From Syntrophaceae bacterium UBA5619 (GTDB taxonomy: Bacteria > Desulfobacterota > Syntrophia > Syntrophales > UBA5619): 7,857 bases of DNA. The DNA lies in assembly GCA_002424545.1 (NCBI GenBank), contig DIKL01000059.1:1901-9757 (forward strand), given 5' to 3'. Positions 1 through 5,426 of the stretch are shown piece after piece (position 1 is the stretch's first letter; each line of letters starts with the position of its first letter). The position numbers and the translations under genes are program-made. The notes beneath the pieces are model-generated. The model was not told where the DNA came from, made no database searches, and saw only the letters and a program-made list of their open reading frames with translations.

Positions 1-606
1 CCGCGCCTGTTTGCCCGCTGGAAGATCCGCCTCGATCCGATGTTTGGCAGGCTCGCTTCCTTCGTGAGGAGCCCCCGTCGCATCCTGGATGTCGGGTGCG
101 GCTACGGGGTTCCGTCGGCATGGCTTCTGGAGCTGTTTCCCGAAGCCGAGGTGCACGGTCTGGATCCGGATCGGGAACGGATCCGCGTCGCTGGGCGTGT
201 TTTCGGTCCCCGCGGCAAAGCGCATGTCGGTCGGGCGCCAGACGACCTCGATCCACTCCCGGGTGAGGCCGATACGGCCCTGGTCCTCGACATCATCCAC
301 ATGCTCGACGATGAAGCGCTGCACCGGACCCTCCGGAAGCTGTTCGGAAAGCTCATCCCCGGCGGCCGTCTCATCCTCCGGGCCACGGTCCCGCAAAGTG
401 GCCGCGCCCCGTGGATGCGGAGACTGGAGGCACTGCGCCTGAAAAGGCATGGGATGTCGCCGCATGACCGAAGTTGCGATGGGCTGGAAACGATGCTCCG
501 CGCGGCCGGGTATCAGGTTGCGGCAGTGGAGGAGGCATCGCCGGGCAACGAAGAGTACTGGTTCATCGCCGACAGACCGGTGGGACCGTCACGGGGGGCG
601 CCGTGA
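1..606 (+). CDS. SAM-dependent methyltransferase domain (5' end outside window)
   Basis: Class I SAM-dependent methyltransferase. The reading frame is open from the first base, so the protein begins upstream; 201 codons plus TGA are visible. An internal ATG at 40 exists, but the 13 residues before it read as sensible protein and I see no reason to start there. Motif I (DVGCGYG, about residues 30-36 of the visible part) binds SAM. An acidic strand follows (VHGLDPD), then DIIHML, then the PGG turn of LIPGGRLILRATVP typical of the Rossmann methyltransferase core. The substrate cannot be read from the sequence. The stop overlaps the GTG start of the downstream acyltransferase (GTGA), implying coupled translation and a shared lipid or aryl-lipid pathway. 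From memory, similar methyltransferase domains occur as C-terminal fusions to MMPL/RND-type exporters in aryl-polyene-like clusters, so the missing N-terminus could be an exporter; this is inference. Confidence 0.85.
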   Translation, partial: PRLFARWKIRLDPMFGRLASFVRSPRRILDVGCGYGVPSAWLLELFPEAEVHGLDPDRERIRVAGRVFGPRGKAHVGRAPDDLDPLPGEADTALVLDIIHMLDDEALHRTLRKLFGKLIPGGRLILRATVPQSGRAPWMRRLEALRLKRHGMSPHDRSCDGLETMLRAAGYQVAAVEEASPGNEEYWFIADRPVGPSRGAP

Positions 607-1514
607 AGGACCTCTTCTACCGCATATTGATCTCGCTGGCGCAACGGTTCGGGGATGGGATTTTTCTGCTGTTGGCCCGGCCGGTGGCCACCGGATATTT
701 TCTCTTCTTCCCGCACCGTGTCGCCGTCAGCGTCCGCTTTTATCGCCGCCTCTTCCCGGAACGCGGGCGATGGCATGCGTTGCTGTGTTCGTTTTGGCAG
801 TATCACGGTTCTATCCATGTTTTTCTGGACCGCTACCGTCTATCCCGCGGAGAGGAAATCCGGACGACCTTTGAGGGATGGGATCATATCGTTTCGGCGG
901 CAGAAAGCGGGCGGGGCGGCATCATCCTCATGTCCCATGTGGGGAGCTGGGAGGTCGCCGCCCGGCTCTTGCTGCGCTATGGACAAAAGCATCCCCGGAT
1001 GAAACTATTGCTCTATCTGGGGGCGAAGCACAAGGAGCAGATCGAACGACGGCAGAAGACGAGCGTCGAAGAGATCGGGATCCGAGTCATCTCCGTTCCG
1101 GAAAACGGGGGTTCGGCCACGGACATCCTGGAGGGGCTGAATTTTCTGCGGGAAGGAGGGCTGGTCTCGCTGACCGGGGATCGATTGTGGAGCCGCGATC
1201 AGAAGGCCGTCACCGTCCGATTTGCCGGCGGCGAGGCCCGGATTCCGGAGATTCCCTATATCTTGTCGATGCTCTCCGGGGCGCCGCTGCTGATTTTTTT
1301 CGGATATCGAACGGGAGAAGGAGGCTATCATCTCGTTGCGCATCCGCCGCTTTTTGTCGCCGCGGCATCGCGGACGGAGCGCCGGACGGCCGTGGCGTCG
1401 GCGGCCCAGACCTACGCGGATTTGCTGGCCGAAACCGTGCAATCCCACCCCTGTGAGTGGTACCACTTCGAACCCTTTCTTACGGATCCGGCCAATGGGC
1501 GGGGGAAGGGGTAA
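603..1514 (+). CDS. LpxL/HtrB-family lysophospholipid acyltransferase
   Basis: Membrane-associated acyltransferase of the lipid A lauroyl/myristoyl transferase (LABLAT-like LPLAT) family, expected to move an acyl chain from acyl-ACP or acyl-CoA to a lipid acceptor at the inner membrane. The GTG at 603 gives 303 residues, close to the roughly 300 usual for the family. It overlaps the preceding stop as GTGA and has a G-rich stretch at 593-598 as a weak ribosome site; a longer in-frame extension back to 474 lies inside the methyltransferase and has no family character. The catalytic HX4E motif is SHVGSWE with His112 and Glu117. A hydrophobic N-terminus (about residues 8-36), a GDRLWSRD block and the C-terminal CEWYHFEPF are also typical. 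Coupling to a methyltransferase and proximity to an AMP-ligase point to a specialised lipid such as an aryl polyene rather than housekeeping lipid A acylation, but that is inferred from context. Confidence 0.88.
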   Translation: MKDLFYRILISLAQRFGDGIFLLLARPVATGYFLFFPHRVAVSVRFYRRLFPERGRWHALLCSFWQYHGSIHVFLDRYRLSRGEEIRTTFEGWDHIVSAAESGRGGIILMSHVGSWEVAARLLLRYGQKHPRMKLLLYLGAKHKEQIERRQKTSVEEIGIRVISVPENGGSATDILEGLNFLREGGLVSLTGDRLWSRDQKAVTVRFAGGEARIPEIPYILSMLSGAPLLIFFGYRTGEGGYHLVAHPPLFVAAASRTERRTAVASAAQTYADLLAETVQSHPCEWYHFEPFLTDPANGRGKG

Positions 1515-2883
1515 TCGCGGATTCCTTCACCTTTTTCGGGCGGCGGGGGGCGGCGAGAAGCTGCTCGATCCGCTCCCGGTCGATCTTCCCGTTCGGCAGG
1601 ACGGGAATGGCAGGGACGATCCGGATCCGACGCGGACGACCGTAGGATGCATCCAGCGACCGGATGGCCGCCCGGAGATCTCGGGCCGGGAGATCGGTGG
1701 CCACCAACGCCGCGATTTCCGACCTCCGCGCACGGTTCTGCGGAAGGGTCGTGATGAATGCGTCCGTTACCCCGGAGATCCGGCGAATCTTGTCCCGAAT
1801 TTCTTCCAGGTCCACGCGCTTTCCGGCAACCTTGACGATGTGGTCCGCCCGCCCGAGGAACCGGAACCGGTTTTCGGCGGCGGGAGAGACACGGTCCGCC
1901 GTGACAAAGAACCCCTCCGCATCGCGCGGCAGATCCGGAGAGACGAAATCCGAGCGGACGCAGAGACGCTCGGAGAGGATCTTCCAGTCGAGACAGGTGT
2001 AGGGCGCCCAGGAACCCTGATTTTCCCCGTATCTTCGGGTCGCCATTCCGCCCGTCTCGGTCGAACCGTAGATTTCCGTGATCGCTACCCCCGTCTTCTC
2101 CCAAAAAAAAGCGGCGTCTCCGGGATCGAGGGGAGCCGCGGAGGAGAAGGCCAGGCGGAGGGAAAAATGCTTCAGGTCGTCGGACCTCAGCGCCCGGTAG
2201 TGGATGGGAACGCCGACCAGAACGGTGGCTTCTTCTTGTTGCAGCGCGACGATGATCTCCCGCGGAAACGTGCAGGTTCTGCGCAGAACCTGCGCCGAGG
2301 CGACAAACGGAAGAAGGACCGAATACAGAAGCCCATAGATGTGTTGCGGTGGAACGGTGGAGAGGAGGCAATCGCCGTTGCCGACCCCCAGCGTTCGGGC
2401 AATATAAAACGCCTCGCCGAACAGGTTTGCGGACGTTTTCGCCCAGGTCCGGGGTTTTCCGGTGGACCCCCCGGTGAAAAGCGACAGAAAGGGCTGATCC
2501 GGGGGGCGGACCAGCTTTAGGGGCCGATTGCCGGGTCGGCAATCCTCCAGCCTGATGACGGCGGAGCCTTTCGGAGGTTCGATGTCTCTATCCGTGAGGA
2601 TCAGCCGGAATGGTTTCGCTTCGTGCAACTCCCGAAGGACCTGGGGATGAAAGGCGTGCGGGAGGATGAACGGGGGCGCGCCTGCCAGAGAGGCCAGCAG
2701 CGCGGACAGCAGATGGGGTTTATCCTCGATGCAGAGGCAGACCGGATCGTCCGCGGATCCGTCCGGGGGAACGAGGGCGTTCCGGATTCCAGCCGCCAGC
2801 TCCCCGATCTCCGCGATCGTCGGCCCGGAAGGCGTAAAGCGATGTTTTTCGTCTGCAAGAAGGGAAAGGATCCTTTGGTTCAT
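1480..2883 (-). CDS. Compact AMP-ligase (acyl/aryl-CoA or ACP synthetase, ANL superfamily)
   Basis: Adenylate-forming enzyme of 467 residues that should activate a carboxylic acid as acyl-AMP and pass it to CoA or an acyl carrier protein. ANL motifs are in order: P-loop TGGSTGKP (137-144), adenine/Mg site YGSTETGG (272-279), TADR (328-331), hinge and A8 region GRAD...KVAGKRVDLEEI (344-362), and the catalytic lysine in PNGKIDR (Lys433). It is shorter than the usual 500-550 residues, mainly in the N-terminal part, which resembles the AMP-ligases of aryl-polyene and flexirubin clusters. The ATG at 2883-2881 is the most upstream start before an in-frame stop about 30 nt further up; the Shine-Dalgarno is poor. 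A strong promoter lies about 85-110 nt upstream. The 3' end overlaps the convergent acyltransferase by 35 bp. Substrate unknown; an aromatic acid is a guess from context. Confidence 0.88.
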   Translation of the reverse strand: MNQRILSLLADEKHRFTPSGPTIAEIGELAAGIRNALVPPDGSADDPVCLCIEDKPHLLSALLASLAGAPPFILPHAFHPQVLRELHEAKPFRLILTDRDIEPPKGSAVIRLEDCRPGNRPLKLVRPPDQPFLSLFTGGSTGKPRTWAKTSANLFGEAFYIARTLGVGNGDCLLSTVPPQHIYGLLYSVLLPFVASAQVLRRTCTFPREIIVALQQEEATVLVGVPIHYRALRSDDLKHFSLRLAFSSAAPLDPGDAAFFWEKTGVAITEIYGSTETGGMATRRYGENQGSWAPYTCLDWKILSERLCVRSDFVSPDLPRDAEGFFVTADRVSPAAENRFRFLGRADHIVKVAGKRVDLEEIRDKIRRISGVTDAFITTLPQNRARRSEIAALVATDLPARDLRAAIRSLDASYGRPRRIRIVPAIPVLPNGKIDRERIEQLLAAPRRPKKVKESAITPSPAHWPDP

Positions 2884-2905
2884 TTGGGAAACGTCATCTT
2901 TTCGC

Positions 2906-2934
2906 CAATGGCTTTATGGACATAACGGCCATTG
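2906..2934. promoter_or_regulatory. Interrupted palindrome / leader hairpin in the divergent region
   Basis: CAATGGC (2906-2912) pairs perfectly with GCCATTG (2928-2934), and inside these TTATG (2914-2918) mirrors CATAA (2921-2925). This gives 12-bp arms with only one and two unpaired bases between the two blocks. It lies between the predicted AMP-ligase start site and its start codon. It could be an operator for a dimeric repressor in DNA, or a hairpin in the leader RNA; in RNA the innermost G-C pair would open to a 4-nt loop. It lacks a following T-run on either strand, so it is not a normal terminator. Confidence 0.5.
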
Positions 2935-2966
2935 ATCCATTTAAAGGTTTTCTTTTGAGCGGCGAG

Positions 2967-2995
2967 AGTATATGAAGAAGCATCTTGTGTGTCAA
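2967..2995 (-). promoter_or_regulatory. Sigma70 promoter for the AMP-ligase
   Basis: On the minus strand TTGACA (2995-2990) is followed by a 17-nt spacer and TATACT (2972-2967), matching the sigma70 consensus at 11 of 12 positions with ideal spacing. Transcription would start near 2960, leaving a 5' leader of about 75 nt that contains the palindrome at 2906-2934. Confidence 0.78.
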
Positions 2996-3026
2996 CGGAA
3001 TATTCTTGCGGTAAAGGAGAACGGCG

Positions 3027-4316
3027 ATGTCCGGACGGGGTAGGGAAGCGAGAAACAGCGGATATTATGACGAAAAAATGGAAAGGATGGATCGGGCCGA
3101 CCGCGACGCCCTCCAGAAGAAAGAGGCGCTGAGAAGTCTGCGCTACGCCTATGAAAAGGCGCCCGGGTATCGGGAGTTTCTCGATGAAAGCGGCGTAACG
3201 CCGGCGTCCGTCCGCTCCATCGATGAATTCTCGCTGATCCCCGTCCTGAAAAAGAATCAGATGCCCGAACGGCACCGGAAGAACCCGCCGTTCGGAGGAT
3301 TTCTCGCCGTGCCGGCGGAACGTCTCAAGAGAATCTATGTCTCCCCCGGCCCGCTTTACGACCCGGAGGGACGGAAGGAGGATTACTGGGGTCTGCGAAA
3401 ATGTCTGTACAACGTGGGATTCCGTTCCGGTGACCTCGTCATGAACACTTTTTCCTATCATCTGACCCCCGCGGGGATCTTCCTGGACGAGGCCTGCGGC
3501 GGCATCGGCTGCGTGATGGTTCCCACCGGGGTCGGCAACACGGAGATTCAGGTCAGAACCATGGTGGAACTGAAGGTCAACGGCTATCTCGGCACGGCCT
3601 CCTTCCTCTTGTCCCTGATCCGGAAGATGGAAGAATTGGGATATGATCCCTCCGGAAATCTCGCCATCGAGATCGCGCTCGTGGGGGGGGAGATTCTGAT
3701 TCCGGCTCTCAGAAAAGGTCTGAACGATTACGGCGTCATCGTTCGTCAGGCCTATATCACCGCCGAGCTGGGAGCCCTGGCCTATGAATGTCCCCAGGAA
3801 AACGGGATGCATCTCGCGGAGGATCAGTATGTGGAGATCTGCGATCCGGCGACGGGAGAGCCGTTGCCCGCCGGCAGCGTCGGCGAGGTGGTGGTCACGA
3901 ACTTCGCCAACGACTGCTATCCGCTGGTCCGTTACGGCACCGGGGATCTTTCCGCCGTCGACGAGGAGAAGTGCGCCTGCGGGAGAACCTCCCGCAAACT
4001 TCGCGGGATACTGGGCCGGGCGGACGAGGTGACCAAGATCCGGGGGATGTTCGTCCACCCGCGCCAGGTGGACGAGGCGGTCGCCCGGTTTGCCGGGGAG
4101 GTGGACGGGGCCCGGCTTGTCGTCGCGCGGGAGGGGGGAGCGGACAAGATGACCCTGGAGGTCCGGCTGAAGCCGGGTGTGGCGGGGACGGACATTTTGA
4201 AGGCCTCTCTTGCGGAAAGGGTCCGGGAGGCCACCAAGCTTCGGGGAGACGTTGTTTTTGTCTCCGACATTTCCGAGGGCGGGAAGAAGATCGAGGACCG
4301 AAGAAAGTGGGAATAG
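3027..4316 (+). CDS. Phenylacetate-CoA ligase (PaaK)-like adenylate-forming protein with atypical motifs
   Basis: A 429-residue member of the PaaK / coenzyme F390 synthetase-like branch of ANL enzymes, which normally activate aryl acids with ATP and CoA in the cytoplasm. The start ATG has a strong AAAGGAGA ribosome site at 3013-3020. Family hallmarks are the N-terminal AYEKAPGYREF helix (41-51), GGE (220-222), YGTGDL (303-308), CACGRT (316-321), GRADEVTKIRGMFVHPRQV (330-348), and a C-terminal lysine pair at 420-421 where PaaK has its catalytic lysine. Cys255, His262, Cys316 and Cys318 are a plausible structural zinc set. Two motifs are odd. The canonical SSGTTGKP P-loop is replaced by VSPGPLYDPEGRK (105-117). 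The YGxTE motif reads YITAE (243-247), keeping Tyr and Glu only. It may be an active divergent subfamily or a non-canonical acyl-binding protein. The small membrane gene begins 26 nt downstream, so the two are probably cotranscribed. No convincing plus-strand promoter was identified. Confidence 0.82.
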   Translation: MSGRGREARNSGYYDEKMERMDRADRDALQKKEALRSLRYAYEKAPGYREFLDESGVTPASVRSIDEFSLIPVLKKNQMPERHRKNPPFGGFLAVPAERLKRIYVSPGPLYDPEGRKEDYWGLRKCLYNVGFRSGDLVMNTFSYHLTPAGIFLDEACGGIGCVMVPTGVGNTEIQVRTMVELKVNGYLGTASFLLSLIRKMEELGYDPSGNLAIEIALVGGEILIPALRKGLNDYGVIVRQAYITAELGALAYECPQENGMHLAEDQYVEICDPATGEPLPAGSVGEVVVTNFANDCYPLVRYGTGDLSAVDEEKCACGRTSRKLRGILGRADEVTKIRGMFVHPRQVDEAVARFAGEVDGARLVVAREGGADKMTLEVRLKPGVAGTDILKASLAERVREATKLRGDVVFVSDISEGGKKIEDRRKWE

Positions 4317-4342
4317 TTGCGCAGGCGTTTACAGAGTGAATC

Positions 4343-4552
4343 ATGAGCGGGATATTGAAACAGGCATCGATCGCCCTTGGGCTGATCGTCTTTTGTATCG
4401 CCGTCTTTTTTGCCGTCAAGGCTTATGGGGTTTGGGTGATTACCGGGGTGGCCGTCGTCCTGTTCATCCTGGGCCTCATCCGCAAGGATAAACGGGACGG
4501 GCCGGAGAGTCGGAACGAGGCTCAGGATCGGGACGGGAAAGACAACATTTGA
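4343..4552 (+). CDS. Small two-helix membrane protein, function unknown
   Basis: A 69-residue protein I do not recognise. Two hydrophobic stretches, about residues 8-25 and 29-46, are separated by a short KAYG turn, predicting a hairpin in the inner membrane. After LIRKDK (45-50) the tail is highly charged and hydrophilic, so both ends probably face the cytoplasm under the positive-inside rule. It starts 26 nt after the PaaK-like gene, with only a weak AGAGTGA-type ribosome site at 4332-4338, suggesting expression from the same transcript. Support for it being real is the coherent membrane composition, the operon position and the lack of a competing frame. It could be a membrane anchor or simply a conserved small protein of this lineage. 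Confidence 0.6.
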   Translation: MSGILKQASIALGLIVFCIAVFFAVKAYGVWVITGVAVVLFILGLIRKDKRDGPESRNEAQDRDGKDNI

Positions 4553-4614
4553 AAAACGGCGTCTTCAAGAGAAGATTTCCCTCATGGCCCTGCCCGGCGG
4601 GTATCGGGGCGGGA

Positions 4615-4634
4615 TTCTCCCCGTTTCGGGAGAA
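4615..4634 (+). terminator. Possible weak terminator after the small membrane gene
   Basis: TTCTCCC (4615-4621) and GGGAGAA (4628-4634) form a perfect 7-bp stem with a 6-nt loop, 62 nt after the small membrane gene. Only a short, delayed T-stretch (4645-4648) follows. It may help end or stabilise the upstream transcript but is not a classic intrinsic terminator. Confidence 0.35.
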
Positions 4635-4639
4635 ATGGC

Positions 4640-4669
4640 TTGACTTTTCCATCCCTTTAGGCATATGAG
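4640..4669 (+). promoter_or_regulatory. Candidate sigma70 promoter for the RRM leader
   Basis: TTGACT (4640-4645) matches the -35 consensus at 5 of 6 positions, and TATGAG (4664-4669) after an 18-nt spacer matches the -10 at 4 of 6. The transcript would begin near 4676, about 233 nt before the RRM start codon and upstream of the terminator at 4755-4787. The extended form GGCTTGACTTTT is a common style in this bacterial group, from memory. Confidence 0.55.
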
Positions 4670-4675
4670 CTAATC

Positions 4676-4787
4676 AAATGCCGGGGGATGCAAGGCGGAC
4701 GTCCAGGGTGCGACCGGCAGGATCCGGACATGGACAGGATGAAGCGTAAGGTGGACCGCCGGACTCTTCAGAGTTTGGCGGTTTTTT
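4676..4787 (+). ncRNA. Candidate short terminated transcript, GGA-rich (leader RNA or sRNA)
   Basis: If the promoter at 4640-4669 is used and the terminator at 4755-4787 works, an RNA of about 110 nt results. It contains eight GGA triplets between 4686 and 4763. One sits in the hexaloop CAGGAT of a CCGG/CCGG hairpin (4714-4727), and another is in AGGATG (4736-4741); such loop-borne GGA sites are what CsrA/RsmA proteins bind. TGCCGG (4679-4684) can alternatively pair with CCGGCA (4714-4719). I do not recognise a known RNA family. It could be an independent sRNA, an attenuated leader of the RRM gene, or both. The existence of the transcript is inferred. Confidence 0.4.
4755..4787 (+). terminator. 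Strong intrinsic terminator upstream of the RRM gene
   Basis: A 12-bp stem forms between 4755-4766 and 4771-4782 (two G-T pairs, otherwise Watson-Crick) with the tetraloop TTCA, directly followed by a run of T through 4787. This is a textbook rho-independent terminator. It sits about 120 nt before the start codon of the gene it precedes, downstream of that gene's best promoter, which suggests attenuation or a separate small RNA. Confidence 0.88.
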
Positions 4788-4799
4788 CTTTGTAAAACC

Positions 4800-4832
4800 T
4801 TCGTGCGCCGGTCGGATGCCGTGCGACACGAA
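4800..4832 (+). other. Bulged leader hairpin
   Basis: TTCGTG (4800-4805) pairs with CACGAA (4827-4832), CGC (4806-4808) with GCG (4823-4825), and CGG (4809-4811) with CCG (4819-4821). A4826 and T4822 are single bulges. The stem totals 12 bp and the 7-nt loop TCGGATG carries a GGA. No T-run follows, so it is a leader structure rather than a terminator. Confidence 0.6.
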
Positions 4833-4844
4833 CAGGCCCCGGAA

Positions 4845-4892
4845 CCGTTTCTTCCCCTCGCCAGGGAAAAACGGAGGGGTATTCCGAAACGG
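4845..4892 (+). promoter_or_regulatory. Nested hairpin abutting the RRM ribosome-binding site
   Basis: Outer arms CCGTTTC (4845-4851) and GAAACGG (4886-4892) are perfect complements. Inside them CCCCTC (4854-4859) pairs with GAGGGG (4874-4879). The apical loop is 14 nt. The structure ends 4 nt before AGGAGG (4897-4902), so its formation or binding by a protein could set ribosome access to the RRM start codon. Confidence 0.62.
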
Positions 4893-4908
4893 ATTTAGGA
4901 GGCGAACC

Positions 4909-5241
4909 ATGAACAAGAATTTGTATGTAGGGAACCTGTCACAGAAAGTCACGGATGAGGATTTGCGGAACAATTTTGCCGAGGCGGGGGCGGTGGTATC
5001 GGCGTCCGTCATCAAGGACAAGTTTTCCGGCGTTTCGCGCGGTTTCGGCTTTGTCGAGATGGAGACCGAGGAAGGCGCCCAGGAGGCGATCAAGAAGTTC
5101 AACGGCGGGGACCTGGACGGGAAAACCATTACCGTGAACGAAGCGCGGCCGAAAACCGAATCCGGCCCCAAACGGGATAACCGTGGGGGCGGCGGCTTCC
5201 GGGGCGGTCGTGGCGGCGGGGGCGGTCGCGGCAGATATTAA
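4909..5241 (+). CDS. RRM RNA-binding protein with Gly/Arg-rich tail
   Basis: A 110-residue single-RRM protein of the bacterial Rbp type (as in cyanobacteria and Desulfobacterota), expected to bind single-stranded RNA and act in RNA stability, cold or stress response. RNP2 is LYVGNL (5-10) and RNP1 is RGFGFVEM (44-51), with the aromatic residues that stack on RNA present. From about residue 85 a basic linker leads into a Gly/Arg tail (92-109) resembling RGG boxes. The ATG at 4909 is chosen because AGGAGG lies 6 nt before it and the RRM fold begins at once; the longer in-frame extension to 4816 is non-coding leader. The gene appears monocistronic: it has its own promoter and leader upstream and an intrinsic terminator downstream. 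The elaborate leader suggests post-transcriptional or autogenous control. Confidence 0.93.
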   Translation: MNKNLYVGNLSQKVTDEDLRNNFAEAGAVVSASVIKDKFSGVSRGFGFVEMETEEGAQEAIKKFNGGDLDGKTITVNEARPKTESGPKRDNRGGGGFRGGRGGGGGRGRY

Positions 5242-5254
5242 CCTCGACATCAGG

Positions 5255-5297
5255 GAAATCCGACACGGATTTCATGAGCCGGCGGATTGACGTCGGC
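5255..5297 (+). other. Two hairpins in the 3' region of the RRM transcript
   Basis: GAAATCCG (5255-5262) and CGGATTTC (5266-5273) form a perfect 8-bp stem with a 3-nt loop. The segments 5278-5284 and 5291-5297 form a 7-bp stem (one G-T) with the hexaloop GATTGA. Neither has a T-run. They lie between the RRM stop and its terminator and may protect the 3' end of the mRNA or bind protein. Confidence 0.5.
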
Positions 5298-5327
5298 GGG
5301 ACGAGGTTTCCTTTGATTTTTAGGAGT

Positions 5328-5372
5328 AAGCCGGTGGCGATGGGTTTGGAACCCGATGCCGCCGGCTTTTTT
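5328..5372 (+). terminator. Intrinsic terminator of the RRM gene
   Basis: A long stem forms between 5328-5346 and 5350-5368 with one internal mismatch and three G-T pairs, a TGG loop, and six T residues ending at 5372. It ends transcription from the RRM gene. On the minus strand it lies beyond the cupin stop but lacks a proper T-run, so it is only weakly bidirectional. Confidence 0.87.
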
Positions 5373-5426
5373 CATATCCTGAGAAACGAGGAGTGCTCTA
5401 CTGTCTATGCGAAAAAAGATCTGGTC

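Larger units (their letters stand above)
4553..4908 (+). other. 356-nt non-coding region: hairpin, promoter and structured leader of the RRM gene
   Basis: No convincing gene lies here. From left to right it holds a GC hairpin (4615-4634), a promoter (4640-4669), a GGA-rich stretch (about 4676-4754), a strong intrinsic terminator (4755-4787), a bulged hairpin (4800-4832), a nested hairpin (4845-4892) and the AGGAGG ribosome site (4897-4902) of the RRM gene. Short open frames within it look random. Confidence 0.7.

Noticed and set aside
1336..2520. Plus-strand open frame (394 codons) opposite the AMP-ligase
   Set aside because: Arg/Gly/Pro-rich shadow; the minus strand carries all ANL motifs.
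1412..2542. Second minus-strand open frame over the AMP-ligase
   Set aside because: Out of frame with the ANL motifs and rich in Arg, Pro and Ser, as expected for a frame-shifted reading.
2941..3012. Sigma70 or sigma54 promoter for the PaaK-like gene on the plus strand
   Set aside because: TATATG and TATTCT boxes exist but no -35 element at proper spacing, and no GG/GC -24/-12 pair was found.
2880..4058. Long minus-strand open frame (392 codons) opposite the PaaK-like gene
   Set aside because: Low-complexity, His/Gly/Arg-rich antisense translation with no motifs; the plus strand has family motifs and a strong ribosome site.
4676..4787. Known riboswitch (for example GEMM c-di-GMP or cobalamin) in the RRM leader
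   Set aside because: I could not find the conserved core sequences of those classes; a covariance-model search would settle it.
4674..5171. Minus-strand open frame opposite the leader and RRM gene
   Set aside because: Antisense to the RRM domain and to the structured leader; no recognisable domain.
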